Below are positions 46,710 through 55,890 of a stretch of DNA of 64,000 nt, one piece after another (the stretch's first letter is position 1; every line of letters begins with the position of its first letter). Both the position numbers and the translations under genes were made by a program. Origin of the DNA: Phycisphaera sp. (GTDB lineage Bacteria; Planctomycetota; Phycisphaerae; Phycisphaerales; SM1A02); NCBI GenBank assembly GCA_016124975.1, contig WGMP01000052.1, forward strand, positions 1-64,000, given 5' to 3'. The notes under the pieces are model-generated. The model saw only the letters and a program-made list of their open reading frames with translations. It did not search any database and was not told the origin of the DNA.

Positions 46710-47717
46710 ATGACGCACACGCCCTTCTGGGCCGACGGCCACCTCGACCTCGCCTATCTCGCCGTCAACGGGCGCGACATGCGCGCCGCGGTTCCCGACG
46801 ACGCGCCGCACGCGCTCACTCTCGCGTCGATGCGGCAAGGCCGCGTGCGCGTCGCGCTCGGCACGATCTTCACCGAGCTCGGCGGCGACCCCGCGAAGGA
46901 CCGCGCCGCCTACCGCGACTCGCTCGACCAGGAGGGCGCGCACCGCGCGGGTCTCCTCCAGCTCGAGTGGTACGAGGCGATGGAGCGCGCGGGCGAGATC
47001 GCGATCGTCCGCACACGCGGCGACCTCGCGCGCGCAGCGGCGGGCGAAGGCGCCCCGGGGATCGTGATCCTCATGGAGTGCGCCGATCCGATCCGCTCGC
47101 CCGACGAGGTGGCGTGGTGGCACGCGCGCGGGCTGCGCGTCGTGGGCATGAGCTGGGGACACGGCAGCCGCTACGCGGGGGGCAACGCGCGCGCGGGCGG
47201 CCTGACCGATGTCGGGCGGCGCTTCGTCGAGGCGCTCGATGCGTGCGGCGTCCTGCACGATGCGTCGCACCTCTCGCGCGCGGCGTTCGACGATCTTCTC
47301 GCGGCGACGGACGCGCGCGTGATCGCGTCGCACTCGAACGCGCAGGCGCTGCTTCCCGAGAGCGAGCGCCACATCACCGACGCGCAGATCGCCGCGATCC
47401 GCGACCGCGACGGCTGGATCGGCCTCAATCTCTACGGGAGGTTCCTCGCCGCCGATCGTCGCGCGACGATCCATGACTGCGTGGCGCACACGATGCATGT
47501 GGCGCGCATCGTAGGCACGGACCGCGTGGGCCTCGGCAGCGACCTCGACGGCGGATTCGGGCGCGAGTCGCTGCCGCTCGAGGTGCAGTCGACGGGCGAC
47601 TACGCGAAGCTGCTCGAGGCGCTCGAAGCGGCGGGCTTCGCGGCGCTTGGCGGCACCCGCGAGGGATTCGCGCACGCGAACCTGATGCGCGTGCTCGAGG
47701 CCGTGCTTCCCGCCTGA
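46710..47717 (+). CDS. Membrane dipeptidase (M19 family)
   Basis: This 335-residue enzyme is a renal-dipeptidase-type zinc hydrolase. Motifs are DGHLDLAYL (first zinc pair) at residues 9-17, VILMECADPI (bridging Glu), DASHLSRAAFDDLL, ARVIASHSNAQAL (zinc His) and VGLGSDLDGGF (catalytic Asp). Family members cleave dipeptides, including D-amino-acid-containing ones. The start at 46710 is ATG close to the divergent DUF2752 gene, with 61 bases between starts. It is a single gene. Confidence 0.9.
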   Translation: MTHTPFWADGHLDLAYLAVNGRDMRAAVPDDAPHALTLASMRQGRVRVALGTIFTELGGDPAKDRAAYRDSLDQEGAHRAGLLQLEWYEAMERAGEIAIVRTRGDLARAAAGEGAPGIVILMECADPIRSPDEVAWWHARGLRVVGMSWGHGSRYAGGNARAGGLTDVGRRFVEALDACGVLHDASHLSRAAFDDLLAATDARVIASHSNAQALLPESERHITDAQIAAIRDRDGWIGLNLYGRFLAADRRATIHDCVAHTMHVARIVGTDRVGLGSDLDGGFGRESLPLEVQSTGDYAKLLEALEAAGFAALGGTREGFAHANLMRVLEAVLPA

Positions 47718-47758
47718 TCAGGGCCGCGCCGCGCAGAGTCGCGCCGAGCGGGCGCGCG

Positions 47759-49183
47759 TCACGCGGGCACGAGCTGCGCGAGGTATCCGCGCCTGCCGCC
47801 GATCTCGACGAGCGTGAGGAGATGCACGCGCGCGCCGTCGACCGCACGGGCGTCGCGGAGGTCGGCGACGACGAGGTCGACGAGCGGCTCCTTTCGCACG
47901 ACGCGTGCATCGGCCATCGCGAGAAGTTCGGCGTGCTCGCGCGCCCACGCGGCGACGCGCAGGATCGCGGCCGCATCGCGCGCGCGACCGACGACATGCA
48001 GCACGCCTTCGCCATCGAGCGCAAGCTCGACGGACTTGTCGCGCGGCGCGCGGATCGCGAGGGGCGCCAGGCCGTCGAGGAGCGCAACGAGCGCATCGGG
48101 AAGGTCCGACTCGACCTCTCGTGCGCGGCCGATCGTGGCGCTCGCGGCGGGCGCGGGGGCCAGCGCGGCGGGTGCTGCAGCGGGCGCTGCGGCCGAGGGC
48201 ATGACGGAGGCGGAACGCGCGGGCTTCGGTTCGACGACGGCGTCGTCCGCGCGTGCTGCACGCGACCGCGGAAACGGCAGCGTGGGCGCAAGACGCGCCT
48301 CAAGCTCGGCGGACGGCGTGGCCGCTGCACCCGCCGCGCCATTGATCGCCGCGCTCGGCGTGGCGGCGGGTCGGCGCGGCGGCAGACGCTCGGGGCGCGA
48401 CGCAAATCGCTCGCGCACGGGCTGCTCAAGAGGCGCTGTCGCGTGCAGCGCGGGCGACGATTCGGCGGCGGCCTCAGCCGCGTCGATCTCGGCGAAGAGG
48501 TCCTCGAGCGACATCTCGCGCGCGTCGAATGTCCCACGCAGAACGCTCTCGACCGCTGCGACCCGCTGCAGGCCGCCGCGCACGGGAAGCTCCACCTTGA
48601 GGAACGCGCGCATGGTGCGGTCGAGCGTGCTCGAGACGGCGCGGCACGCGTCGTCGTCCGCGCCGAGCACCGCCACCGACACGCGTGGCGCAGAGCCAGG
48701 CAGCGCGGCCCGTGCGGCGCCGGCGCGTGAGGGACGCGCACGCATGCGCTCGACGGAGTCCTTTACAAGGGTGTATGCCGCGACAACGGCAGGTTCGTCC
48801 GCGCCCGTCAGAACCACGACCTCCTCGGTCGCGTCGGGAATCGACACCCCCGACGGCGTCGGCGGCACGATGAACCACGCTCCGACGAGCGGCGCAACCG
48901 CGCGCAGCGCCTCCGCAAGCGTCGCCTGCGGACGAACCGCGGGCCGCGCGCCACCCGTGCGGAAGACCTCGACCTGCACCGCGTCGCGCTCCATGCGCAG
49001 AAGACACACGGGGCCCCTGTCGCGGGCCTCGCGGTCTGCGTACTGCGAGATCCACAGCCCGCTCATCATGGGCAGGTTGCCCACGAGAAGCACAGTCCGC
49101 GGGCGCGACACGGCCGCGGCCTGTGCGGGGCCGAGGAAGGCGTCGAGGTTTCGGTCAAACGGATTCTCGCGGGCGATCGTCAT
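47759..49183 (-). CDS. Unknown protein, coupled partner of the ParA-CBM48 protein
   Basis: I do not recognise this 474-residue protein. The N-terminal part (about 1-190) looks like an alpha/beta nucleotide-binding-like fold: RTVLLVGNLPMMSGLWISQYA, GPVCLLRMERDAVQVEVF, EEVVVLTGADEPAVVAAYTLV. It lacks a Walker A, so a degenerate P-loop is possible. A long Pro/Ala-rich linker (about 240-340) leads to a C-terminal domain (345-470) with KSVELALDGEGVLHVVGR and RGYLAQLVPA. ATG overlaps the stop of the ParA gene by four bases, so they are translated together. Confidence 0.65.
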   Translation of the reverse strand: MTIARENPFDRNLDAFLGPAQAAAVSRPRTVLLVGNLPMMSGLWISQYADREARDRGPVCLLRMERDAVQVEVFRTGGARPAVRPQATLAEALRAVAPLVGAWFIVPPTPSGVSIPDATEEVVVLTGADEPAVVAAYTLVKDSVERMRARPSRAGAARAALPGSAPRVSVAVLGADDDACRAVSSTLDRTMRAFLKVELPVRGGLQRVAAVESVLRGTFDAREMSLEDLFAEIDAAEAAAESSPALHATAPLEQPVRERFASRPERLPPRRPAATPSAAINGAAGAAATPSAELEARLAPTLPFPRSRAARADDAVVEPKPARSASVMPSAAAPAAAPAALAPAPAASATIGRAREVESDLPDALVALLDGLAPLAIRAPRDKSVELALDGEGVLHVVGRARDAAAILRVAAWAREHAELLAMADARVVRKEPLVDLVVADLRDARAVDGARVHLLTLVEIGGRRGYLAQLVPA

Positions 49184-50622
49184 CGGCGGTACTCCGCTGC
49201 ATGAAGCGCGGCGCGGTGGTCGGGCGCGGCGGGCGCGGGGACCTCGACGAGGTTCACGCCGAGTTCGCCAGGCTGCGCGGTGCGGTGGAGGTTGAACTCA
49301 TCGAGCGTCTCCACGCCGTCGACGACGATGCGGTAGGCATGGCGGCCCGGCGGAAGCGCGACCTGCGCCTCAAGCCGCGCGCCATCGGTGGTCGCGCGGA
49401 AGGGAAGCGCATCGTGCCGCCATCCGTTGAACGCGCCGACGACGCTCATCGTCCGCGGCGACGAGGGCTGCGTGAAGACAACGACGCCGTCGCGCCCCGC
49501 GCGGACACCGAAGCCTCCGCCAGCTGGTGCAGCGGTCCGCGCGCGGTCGGGCAGCATGCGAAGGCGCGCGGCGAGATCGGTGGCGCGATCGGTGGCGCGA
49601 TCGGTGGCGCGATCGGCGACACGATCCGTCGCGCGATCAGGCAGACGGTCCGAGCCTGAGGAGACGCCCCCGCGCGCCGTCGGCGCACTGGCAGCGAATT
49701 CGGCATGTGCGGCAGGCTCGGGCTGCAGAGTCGGCTCTGGGCGCACCGCGAAGGTCTCGATCACGGGTGGTTCGCGCAAGGGGTCGCGCTCGAGCGCGAC
49801 GCGTACCGACGCGGACATCCCGTCGTACCCATCGAGCGCGCGACCGTCCGGCACTTCCTCACGGAGCCATCGCGCCAGCGCGTCGAAGTCGCGAACGGCC
49901 TCGGATTCGGGCGCGAACTCGGTGATCGCCTGCCCATAGCTCGCGGCGTCGCGGAGTTCCTCGTGTTCCCGCACCGAGAGCGGAAGAAGCGCATCGGGGA
50001 AGCGGCGCGCCAGCGTCGCGACGACATCGCGCGAGAGGGCGCGCGACTCGTTCACGAGCGTCGGAAGCAGGCGGAAGGGAATGTCCCGCCCGAATCGGCG
50101 CACGACCGCCTGGATCGTCTCGATCTGCCTCTCGGCGCCCTTCAGGCTGAAGTACCCCGTCTCGACGGGGACGAGCACGAGGTCGGCGGCGCGCAGCGCA
50201 TTGAAGGTCAGGAGGCCGATGGTCGGCGGGCAGTCGACGACGCACCAGTCGAAGCCCCCGCGCCACGCTGAGAGGACGCGCGCGAGGCGCCTGTCGCGGT
50301 CGAGTCGCGAGGCGAGCGGGCCGCTCGGCGCTTCGAGCGCCGCAAGCGAGACGCTCGACGGAAGGAGCCGCAGGTTGCGCGCGACATCCCAGAGATAGTC
50401 GTCGGCCGAGGGCGCCGACGCGTGGTCCGCCAGGATTGCGTCGGCGACGGTGCGCTCGAGCGTCTGCTCGGGCACGCCGAGACCAGCCGCGCAGTGCGAC
50501 TGTGGATCCATGTCGACGAGCAGCGTGCGGGCGCCGTCGCGGGCAAGGACCGCGGCGAGGTTGACGGCGGTCGTGGTCTTGCCACAGCCGCCCTTCTGGT
50601 TCACGATCGCAACAACGCGCAT
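49180..50622 (-). CDS. ParA-family ATPase fused to a CBM48-like domain
   Basis: This 480-residue protein joins two modules. Residues 1-260 are a ParA/MinD-type ATPase: deviant Walker A KGGCGKTT at 10-17, LLVDMDPQ (Walker A' region), VVDCPPTIGLLTFNAL and a VNESRALSRDV tail. A repeat-rich linker (about 260-370, with DRATDRATDRA) leads to a C-terminal beta-sandwich domain (about 378-465) resembling CBM48/AMPK glycogen-binding modules: VVGAFNGWRHDALPF, LPPGRHAYRIVVDGV. The fusion suggests positioning of a polysaccharide or starch/glycogen-like cargo. No parB or parS is seen. Coupled to the unknown gene downstream. Confidence 0.85.
   Translation of the reverse strand: MRVVAIVNQKGGCGKTTTAVNLAAVLARDGARTLLVDMDPQSHCAAGLGVPEQTLERTVADAILADHASAPSADDYLWDVARNLRLLPSSVSLAALEAPSGPLASRLDRDRRLARVLSAWRGGFDWCVVDCPPTIGLLTFNALRAADLVLVPVETGYFSLKGAERQIETIQAVVRRFGRDIPFRLLPTLVNESRALSRDVVATLARRFPDALLPLSVREHEELRDAASYGQAITEFAPESEAVRDFDALARWLREEVPDGRALDGYDGMSASVRVALERDPLREPPVIETFAVRPEPTLQPEPAAHAEFAASAPTARGGVSSGSDRLPDRATDRVADRATDRATDRATDLAARLRMLPDRARTAAPAGGGFGVRAGRDGVVVFTQPSSPRTMSVVGAFNGWRHDALPFRATTDGARLEAQVALPPGRHAYRIVVDGVETLDEFNLHRTAQPGELGVNLVEVPAPAAPDHRAALHAAEYRR
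49575..49646. repeat. 12-bp in-frame repeats in the ParA linker
   Basis: Six units of consensus GATCGGTGGCGC start every 12 bp from 49575; the first three are identical. They encode DRAT-type tetrapeptides, so copy-number change would lengthen the linker without frameshift. Confidence 0.9.
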
Positions 50623-50701
50623 CGCGCGGGATATCGGTCAAATCTGAGAAGCGACGGCATTTTTCGCAGGGCGCGGCGCAGCATCCAGCGTGTACGCCGA
50701 C

Positions 50702-51859
50702 TCAATGGCCGGCGCCGATCGAGGCGAGGCCCGCGGCGACCGCCCGCTCGGGCGCATCCGCGACGATCTCGACCGTTCCGATCGCGCTCGGCAAGACGAG
50801 GCGGAGCGTGCGCGTCCCCCCGATTCCGTCATTCTTCTTGTCGAACCCCATGCGGCGGCGGATGTCGGCGGCAGAGGCGGCGCTCGGAAGGCTCGTGGAA
50901 AGCCCCGTGGAAAGCCTCGTGGGCAGGCGAAGCGCGTGAAGGAGCGCCTCGATCCTGGCAGCCGTTCCGTCGTCGAGGCGGCCCGCGGCGGCCGCGCAGC
51001 GACAGGCCGCGACCATTCCGATGGCGACGGCCTCGCCGTGGAGAAGCCCGAGCTCGGGAATCGTCTCGATCGCGTGTCCGAAGGTGTGGCCGAGGTTGAG
51101 TTGCGCGCGTTCGCCGCGCTCGAAGGGGTCGCGTGAGACGATCCGCGCCTTGATCGACGCCGATGCGGGGATAAGCCGGTCGAGCGCCGCAGGGTCGCCC
51201 TCGGCGAGAGCAGAGGCATCGCGCTCGAGCGCCGCAAAGGAGTCCTCCCCCGCGATCACAGCGTGCTTAGCGCATTCCGCGAGGCCCGCGCGCAGCTCGC
51301 GGATCGGCAGCGTCGAGAGCGTGTCCGCATCCGCGACCGTCACCTTCGGCTGCCAAAAAGCGCCCGCGAGGTTCTTCCCGAGCCCGCCGCCCGGCAGCTC
51401 GAGGTTGACGCCCGTCTTCCCGCCGATCGATGCATCGACCATGGCAAGGAGCGTCGTCGGCACCTGCACGAGGTCGATACCGCGCATGTAGGTCGCAGCA
51501 GCGAAGCCCGCGAGGTCGCCGACGAGGCCGCCGCCGAGCGCAACGACGAGGGAGCCTCGGTCGGCTCCGGCCGCGAGCGCGGCGGACCAGACTTCCTCGA
51601 CCGCGCGCATCGACTTCCTGCGCTCGTCCGCCGTCAGCGCAACGGTGGCCACGCGCGCACCCGCGGCGGCGAGCGCTCGCTCGGCGCGAGCGCCGTGGGA
51701 CCCATGCACCGCGTTATCGACGGCGAGGACGACGACGCGCCCCTCGACCCGCACGCGCTCCGCCGCCAGCACCTCTCCCAACCGCGACACCGCGCCGCGC
51801 TCCACGACCACACTCGTCGGCGCATTGGGGATGTCGATCGGGATTCGGAGCGCGGTCAC
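50702..51859 (-). CDS. aroB: 3-dehydroquinate synthase
   Basis: AroB closes DAHP to dehydroquinate, step two of the shikimate pathway, using NAD and a metal. The 385-residue protein has GGGLVGDLAGFAAATYMRG, PTTLLAMVDASIGGKTGVN, GLAECAKHAVIAG, LNLGHTFGHAIE and LLHGEAVAIGM, the last with metal-binding histidines. An extra LSTGLSTSLPS stretch near residue 330 is encoded by imperfect 12-bp repeats. A possible operon partner on the same strand is the ParA gene, 79 bases downstream; the link is weak. Confidence 0.96.
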   Translation of the reverse strand: MTALRIPIDIPNAPTSVVVERGAVSRLGEVLAAERVRVEGRVVVLAVDNAVHGSHGARAERALAAAGARVATVALTADERRKSMRAVEEVWSAALAAGADRGSLVVALGGGLVGDLAGFAAATYMRGIDLVQVPTTLLAMVDASIGGKTGVNLELPGGGLGKNLAGAFWQPKVTVADADTLSTLPIRELRAGLAECAKHAVIAGEDSFAALERDASALAEGDPAALDRLIPASASIKARIVSRDPFERGERAQLNLGHTFGHAIETIPELGLLHGEAVAIGMVAACRCAAAAGRLDDGTAARIEALLHALRLPTRLSTGLSTSLPSAASAADIRRRMGFDKKNDGIGGTRTLRLVLPSAIGTVEIVADAPERAVAAGLASIGAGH

Positions 51860-51978
51860 GGTGGGTCTATCGGCGGATCTCCCGCTCGGTGCGCGGAAAT
51901 GCGCGCCGAGCCGAGACTCCGCTCAGGCTCGACCCACGGGCAGCGCCCGTGAAGCCGCGACGCGCACTCGGACGACGG

Positions 51979-53292
51979 TCATGCGACGCTGCGCGGAGCG
52001 CTTGCGAGCGCGAGCTCGGGCTCGGCCTCGGATGCGGGCAGCATCTGCAGGGCGGCCGCGACGCGCGAAGGCATGCTCGGTGCAGGGCGAAGGCGCAGCG
52101 GAGCGGTTGGGACGGTCTCGACGGGCACGCCGATCGCCTCGAAGAAGAGCTCGCGGCTCTCGGCCGTCCCAGCGCGATTTTCGATGTAGTCGCGCGCAAA
52201 CTCGAGCGCGTTCTCATGACGCGACTGCCACTCGCCACGATCAAGCGTGGCCCACCGCTCAATGGCATCGCGCCACAGCGTCTTGTCGCCGAGCGGAAGC
52301 ACCTCGAGCGCACCATCGCCCTCCTGCCGCCACGGCGTCTGGTCGCTCACGAGGACAGGAGTCCCCGCCGTCAGCGACTCGAGGACGACATGGCCGAAGT
52401 TCTCTCCACGGCTCGGGAAGACGAACAGGTCATGCCCCGCGAACGCCTCGAGAACGCTCTCGGGCGCCACTCCACCCGCATAGGACGCACGCACGTTCGC
52501 AGGCAGCGCCGACATGAGCGACTCGCAGCGCGACCAGTACTCCGGCACATCGCGCAGACCGTAGATGGTCAGCTCGACATCGCGACGCACGGTCGAGAGG
52601 ACCTCGAGCAGGAAGTCGAGGTTCTTGACGGGGGCGATTCGACCGAGGAACACCAGCTTGAGCGGCCGGTCCGCGCCAGCAGAGAGGTCGACTCGGCCGA
52701 AGTCCGCGTCCCGCGCGGGACGGGGAAGGTCAGGGGCCACGACGATGTCCGCCGCACGCGCGCCCATCACGCGACGAATGTCCGCGGCCTCATGGGGCGC
52801 CGACGCCTGCCACACCAAGCCCTCGTAGAGTCCGCTCATCTTGGCCGCAGCCAGATACGCGCGCTTCTTCGCCGCTTTCTGCGTCAACGCGCTCATGGCG
52901 AGCTCGCCGCGCGGCGCGATGATCCAAGGACGGTTCGGAACCTGCTTGAGTCGACGCAGCATGAGCGGGATGCTCGTCATCCTCGGGCTCATGAAGCTGT
53001 TCAGGTAGACCGCGTCGTGCGGCGTGCCCCGGATGACCTCGCGCAGCCCCCGCATCGAGAGCTTCGCGGGGCTCGCGTAGAACACCTTGGCCTTGCCCAC
53101 GGTGTTCCACCCGTCGATGCGGACGCCCTCGTAGGGCTTCTGGTCGCCACAGTCGCGATCGCGGGTCACGATGCGGAAGTCGATCTCGTCGCCAAGCGTG
53201 TCGACGAGGTTCGCAATGGTTCGAGTCGGACCTCCCGCGCGGAAGCCCGGGAGGTAGTAGTCCAGAAAGCACAGGACGACGGGTCGTTCCAT
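51979..53292 (-). CDS. Glycosyltransferase family 4
   Basis: This 437-residue protein is a GT4 retaining glycosyltransferase. The N-terminal domain opens VVLCFLDYYLPGFRAGGPTR with the acceptor-binding Gly-rich loop; the C-terminal domain starts LKLVFLGRIAPVKNLDFLLE and carries the E(x7)E site in PSRGENFGHVVLESLTAGTP. GT4 enzymes build exopolysaccharide, lipopolysaccharide or glycoprotein chains. No other polysaccharide genes are adjacent. ATG at 53292 is chosen because the protein start matches the family and upstream sequence is low quality. Confidence 0.87.
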   Translation of the reverse strand: MERPVVLCFLDYYLPGFRAGGPTRTIANLVDTLGDEIDFRIVTRDRDCGDQKPYEGVRIDGWNTVGKAKVFYASPAKLSMRGLREVIRGTPHDAVYLNSFMSPRMTSIPLMLRRLKQVPNRPWIIAPRGELAMSALTQKAAKKRAYLAAAKMSGLYEGLVWQASAPHEAADIRRVMGARAADIVVAPDLPRPARDADFGRVDLSAGADRPLKLVFLGRIAPVKNLDFLLEVLSTVRRDVELTIYGLRDVPEYWSRCESLMSALPANVRASYAGGVAPESVLEAFAGHDLFVFPSRGENFGHVVLESLTAGTPVLVSDQTPWRQEGDGALEVLPLGDKTLWRDAIERWATLDRGEWQSRHENALEFARDYIENRAGTAESRELFFEAIGVPVETVPTAPLRLRPAPSMPSRVAAALQMLPASEAEPELALASAPRSVA

Positions 53293-53877
53293 GTTCGTTT
53301 GCTCCCCGATGCTGCGCTCGCCGAAAGCCGCTTCGCCGTTGGGGCCCGCTGCAGGAACACCTTCAGCGGGAGCCCGCCTGAGGGCTTCGACGGCGAAGGC
53401 CGTGGAATCACGCAGGCGACGACGCGTTTTCGATGAGTCAGACCGTTTCAGGACACCGTGCCAAAGAGCCACAGCCCGCTCCGCAGTGCGGAGAGCCCGT
53501 CCAACCCGTGCGAAACCCCAACCACAGCGCGGCTGCAAAACCTGCCGCGTGCATGCAGGGCCTTCACGAGTCCACAGACTCGGGTGGCAACTCTCAGAAT
53601 GTGTCCAGTGAGCGCGTTTCCAGCGCGCTCGCCCCTTTCTCGCTCACGCGACTCGGCACAGCGCCAAATCGCGACATTCTCCCTCCGTCGCGGAGGCTAA
53701 CCCTGATTCAGGGACGGGGCAAGCGTCTCGGCCGCAGGTTGTGCAAGTTCGAAGAGAATTTGATTCCTCTACCGGAGGTTTCGAGACCTCTGGGCCTTGA
53801 GGATGCGCCAAGGGGGAACTCGGCATGGCCCATCGACCCTCGGCTGGGTCGGCGGAGGGCCGCCCTTCGCAGCTCAG
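53293..53877. other. Intergenic region with no gene
   Basis: This 585-bp gap upstream of the glycosyltransferase has only short palindromes such as CCCTGATTCAGGG near 53702. ORFs in it lack ribosome binding sites and recognisable composition. Confidence 0.4.
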
Positions 53878-55023
53878 CTACGGATTGCGCGCGACGCGGA
53901 AGCCTCGGTCGAACGAAGCCCCATCTTGGGTGCCCCCATCACGGAGCGAGGTGCGCGGGTAGCAGGCGATGATCGGGACGCAGCCATCGGACGCCCACGC
54001 ACCACCGCGTATCACGCGAAGGGTCCCCGAGCCAGGCCCCGCCGGATTGGTCTGCGCATCAGGCGCGTAGAAGCCGAACCAATCGTCCACCCATTCCCAG
54101 GTGTTGCCGAGCATGTCATGGAGGCCGAGCGCGTTCGCCGCCTTCTGCCCCACGGGCCGCGTCTGGCCGCCCGCATTCGGCCCGAACCACGCGATCGTCC
54201 CAAGCTGTGCGTCATCGCTCGTGCCGTTCGGGAACCGGGGCATGGAGTGGAACGCCGTGTCGGTGCCCGCGCGGCATGCAAACTCCCACTCCGCCTCGGT
54301 TGGAAGCCGAAGCCCCGACCCCGCGAGAAAGGGTTGGATTGAGAGCCAAGAGACCCGATCGACCGGCCGGCTCGCCGCATCGGGATAGGCGGGGCCTTGG
54401 AAGAACGAGGGATTCGCGCCCATGCGCGCGGTCCACTGGGCCTGCGTCACCTCGAAGCGTCCCATGTAGAACGCGTTGGTGAGGGTCACCTGGTGGATCG
54501 GCGACTCGATGGTCGCGCACTCGTAGTTGATCGACGACGAGCAGCCCATGCTGAGTGTTCCCGGCGGGACGAGCACCATCTCGATTCCCGTGGCGTCGTC
54601 GCGCACGCGCCACGGCAGGCCCGTCGCGGCGATCGCTTTGCGCAGGGTGACATCCGTCACGACCGCGGGGTTCGGCGCTGGCTCAAGCACGGTCGCCCAC
54701 GGGAGCGGCGAACAGAAGGCGCCCCACAGCCCGAGCAGGGTGCTGAGGTCGGCGCCGTCGACGACGCCGTCGGCCGTGATGTCGGCGCCGCAACCCGCGC
54801 AGCCCCCCCATGCACCGAGCAGGAGGGCGAGGTCCGCAGGACCCACGGCGCCATCGCCGTCGATGTCGGCGTCGCAGGCGGTCTGCGCGTGCGATTGACT
54901 GCAAACGGCGAGGGCGACAGCCGAGACGACGACCACGCTCGCGGCGCGTGAGATGCAGGCGAGGCGGGGCGACGCCGCGGTGATCCGAGCGGACGAGGTA
55001 AGGGATCTCTGCGGGCCGTTCAC
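53878..55023 (-). CDS. Secreted FGE-sulfatase-type protein with dockerin-like pair
   Basis: This 381-residue protein has a signal peptide (about 20-46, ISRAASVVVVSAVALAVCSQS), then two dockerin-like/EF-hand-type repeats (DADIDGDGAVGPADLALLLGAW; ADITADGVVDGADLSTLLGLW). Residues about 115-380 are an FGE-sulfatase (SUMF1) domain: GMRIEMVLVPPG-type start (DATGIEMVLVPPGTLSMGC), YMGRFEVTQAQW, LPTEAEWEFACRAG, LGNTWEWVDDWF and RVIRGGAWASDG. Most bacterial members are not true formylglycine enzymes. The GTG start at 55023 is supported by AGGAGC five bases upstream. Confidence 0.85.
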   Translation of the reverse strand: MNGPQRSLTSSARITAASPRLACISRAASVVVVSAVALAVCSQSHAQTACDADIDGDGAVGPADLALLLGAWGGCAGCGADITADGVVDGADLSTLLGLWGAFCSPLPWATVLEPAPNPAVVTDVTLRKAIAATGLPWRVRDDATGIEMVLVPPGTLSMGCSSSINYECATIESPIHQVTLTNAFYMGRFEVTQAQWTARMGANPSFFQGPAYPDAASRPVDRVSWLSIQPFLAGSGLRLPTEAEWEFACRAGTDTAFHSMPRFPNGTSDDAQLGTIAWFGPNAGGQTRPVGQKAANALGLHDMLGNTWEWVDDWFGFYAPDAQTNPAGPGSGTLRVIRGGAWASDGCVPIIACYPRTSLRDGGTQDGASFDRGFRVARNP

Positions 55024-55376
55024 ATGAAGCTCCTGAAGGCTGTGCGCGGCCTTCGTGTCGAGGCCGTTGGAAAGAAAGACAGGAACCCGCGCGACTGCGC
55101 TTGGTGGAGTGGCGAACTTTCCGCTCGAGTCATCCCCTTCTGCCCTGCTCGCGCGGCCCACGCGAACATCGCGCGCGCCCCGTCGGCCGCGTCACGGCAG
55201 GCGTCCCGACGGGCGTCGGGCACGGGCGTCGGGCGCGGGCGCGGGCGGAGACTGGCGACCTGCGAGGCTCGTGGCGTCGGCTCGGACGAGGCAGGCGCGC
55301 GGGACAGCGCGTCAACCTCGATTCGGGCCAACTGCACGCTGCAGGCTTGCGCGACCCGAGCGTGCACGAGCTGCTG

Positions 55377-55414
55377 AAAACGACAACGCCCGCGGCTGTG
55401 CCGCGGGCGCGTCG
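55377..55414 (-). terminator. Terminator downstream of tRNA-Glu
   Basis: On the minus strand CGCCCGCGGC pairs with GCCGCGGGCG across ACA; outer GACG/CGTC extends it; TTGTCGTTTT follows. Confidence 0.85.
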
Positions 55415-55420
55415 TTTCAG

Positions 55421-55495
55421 TGACCCCAAGGGGATTCGAACCCCTGTTCTATCCGTGAGAGGGATATGTCCTGAACCAGGCTAGACGATGGGGCC
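55421..55495 (-). tRNA. tRNA-Glu (anticodon CTC)
   Basis: The minus strand folds as a 75-nt cloverleaf: acceptor GGCCCCA with TGGGGTC plus discriminator A, D-arm TCTAGCCTGGTTCAGGA, anticodon loop CTCTCAC (anticodon CTC, reading GAG), T-arm AGGGGTTCGAATCCCCT. No CCA is encoded. A terminator follows. Confidence 0.97.
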
Positions 55496-55890
55496 AGACA
55501 TCACGCGTTCCCTTGCGGGCCCGCGTGTCACGGGTCGCGGAGTATAGCAAAGCCCTTCTTGCGAAGCGTCGCTCCCGCGCGGACTCGCGTCGCGGTCATC
55601 CGCAGCAGACCTGATGCCTCGTCGAAGGGCCGCAGCATCGCCTCGAAGAGACCGCGGATCGCGCACCCCCGCCATGCCGGTCGCGGCCGCGTTGGGAGGA
55701 CGCGCTGCGCCATCACTCTCGTTCTCGGACGGCGTCTCGTGGCTGCGCTCGAGCAATCGCCCGAACTTCGTGATTTCAACGGTTCTTGGAAGCATCGATT
55801 CTGAAACGAGTTAGGTTCGGATCTTGGCGCATGGGCCCTCTGCGGACGGCCCGTGCGCCGTGTCCGATCGATCCGAACTTGACCCCACGC
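55496..55890. other. Divergent intergenic region, tRNA-Glu / Cys-rich protein
   Basis: This 395-bp gap carries the possible tRNA promoter. It shows no gene; the ATG at 55786 is in frame with the downstream protein but adds a poor leader before the true signal peptide. Confidence 0.4.
55541..55546 (-). promoter_or_regulatory. Possible -10 element for tRNA-Glu
   Basis: TATACT lies 46 bases upstream of the tRNA. No good -35 is seen at 16-18 bases, so the call is tentative. Confidence 0.35.

Noticed and set aside
53702-53716. CCCTGATTCAGGG palindrome as an operator
   Set aside because: Single occurrence with no adjacent regulator or promoter evidence.
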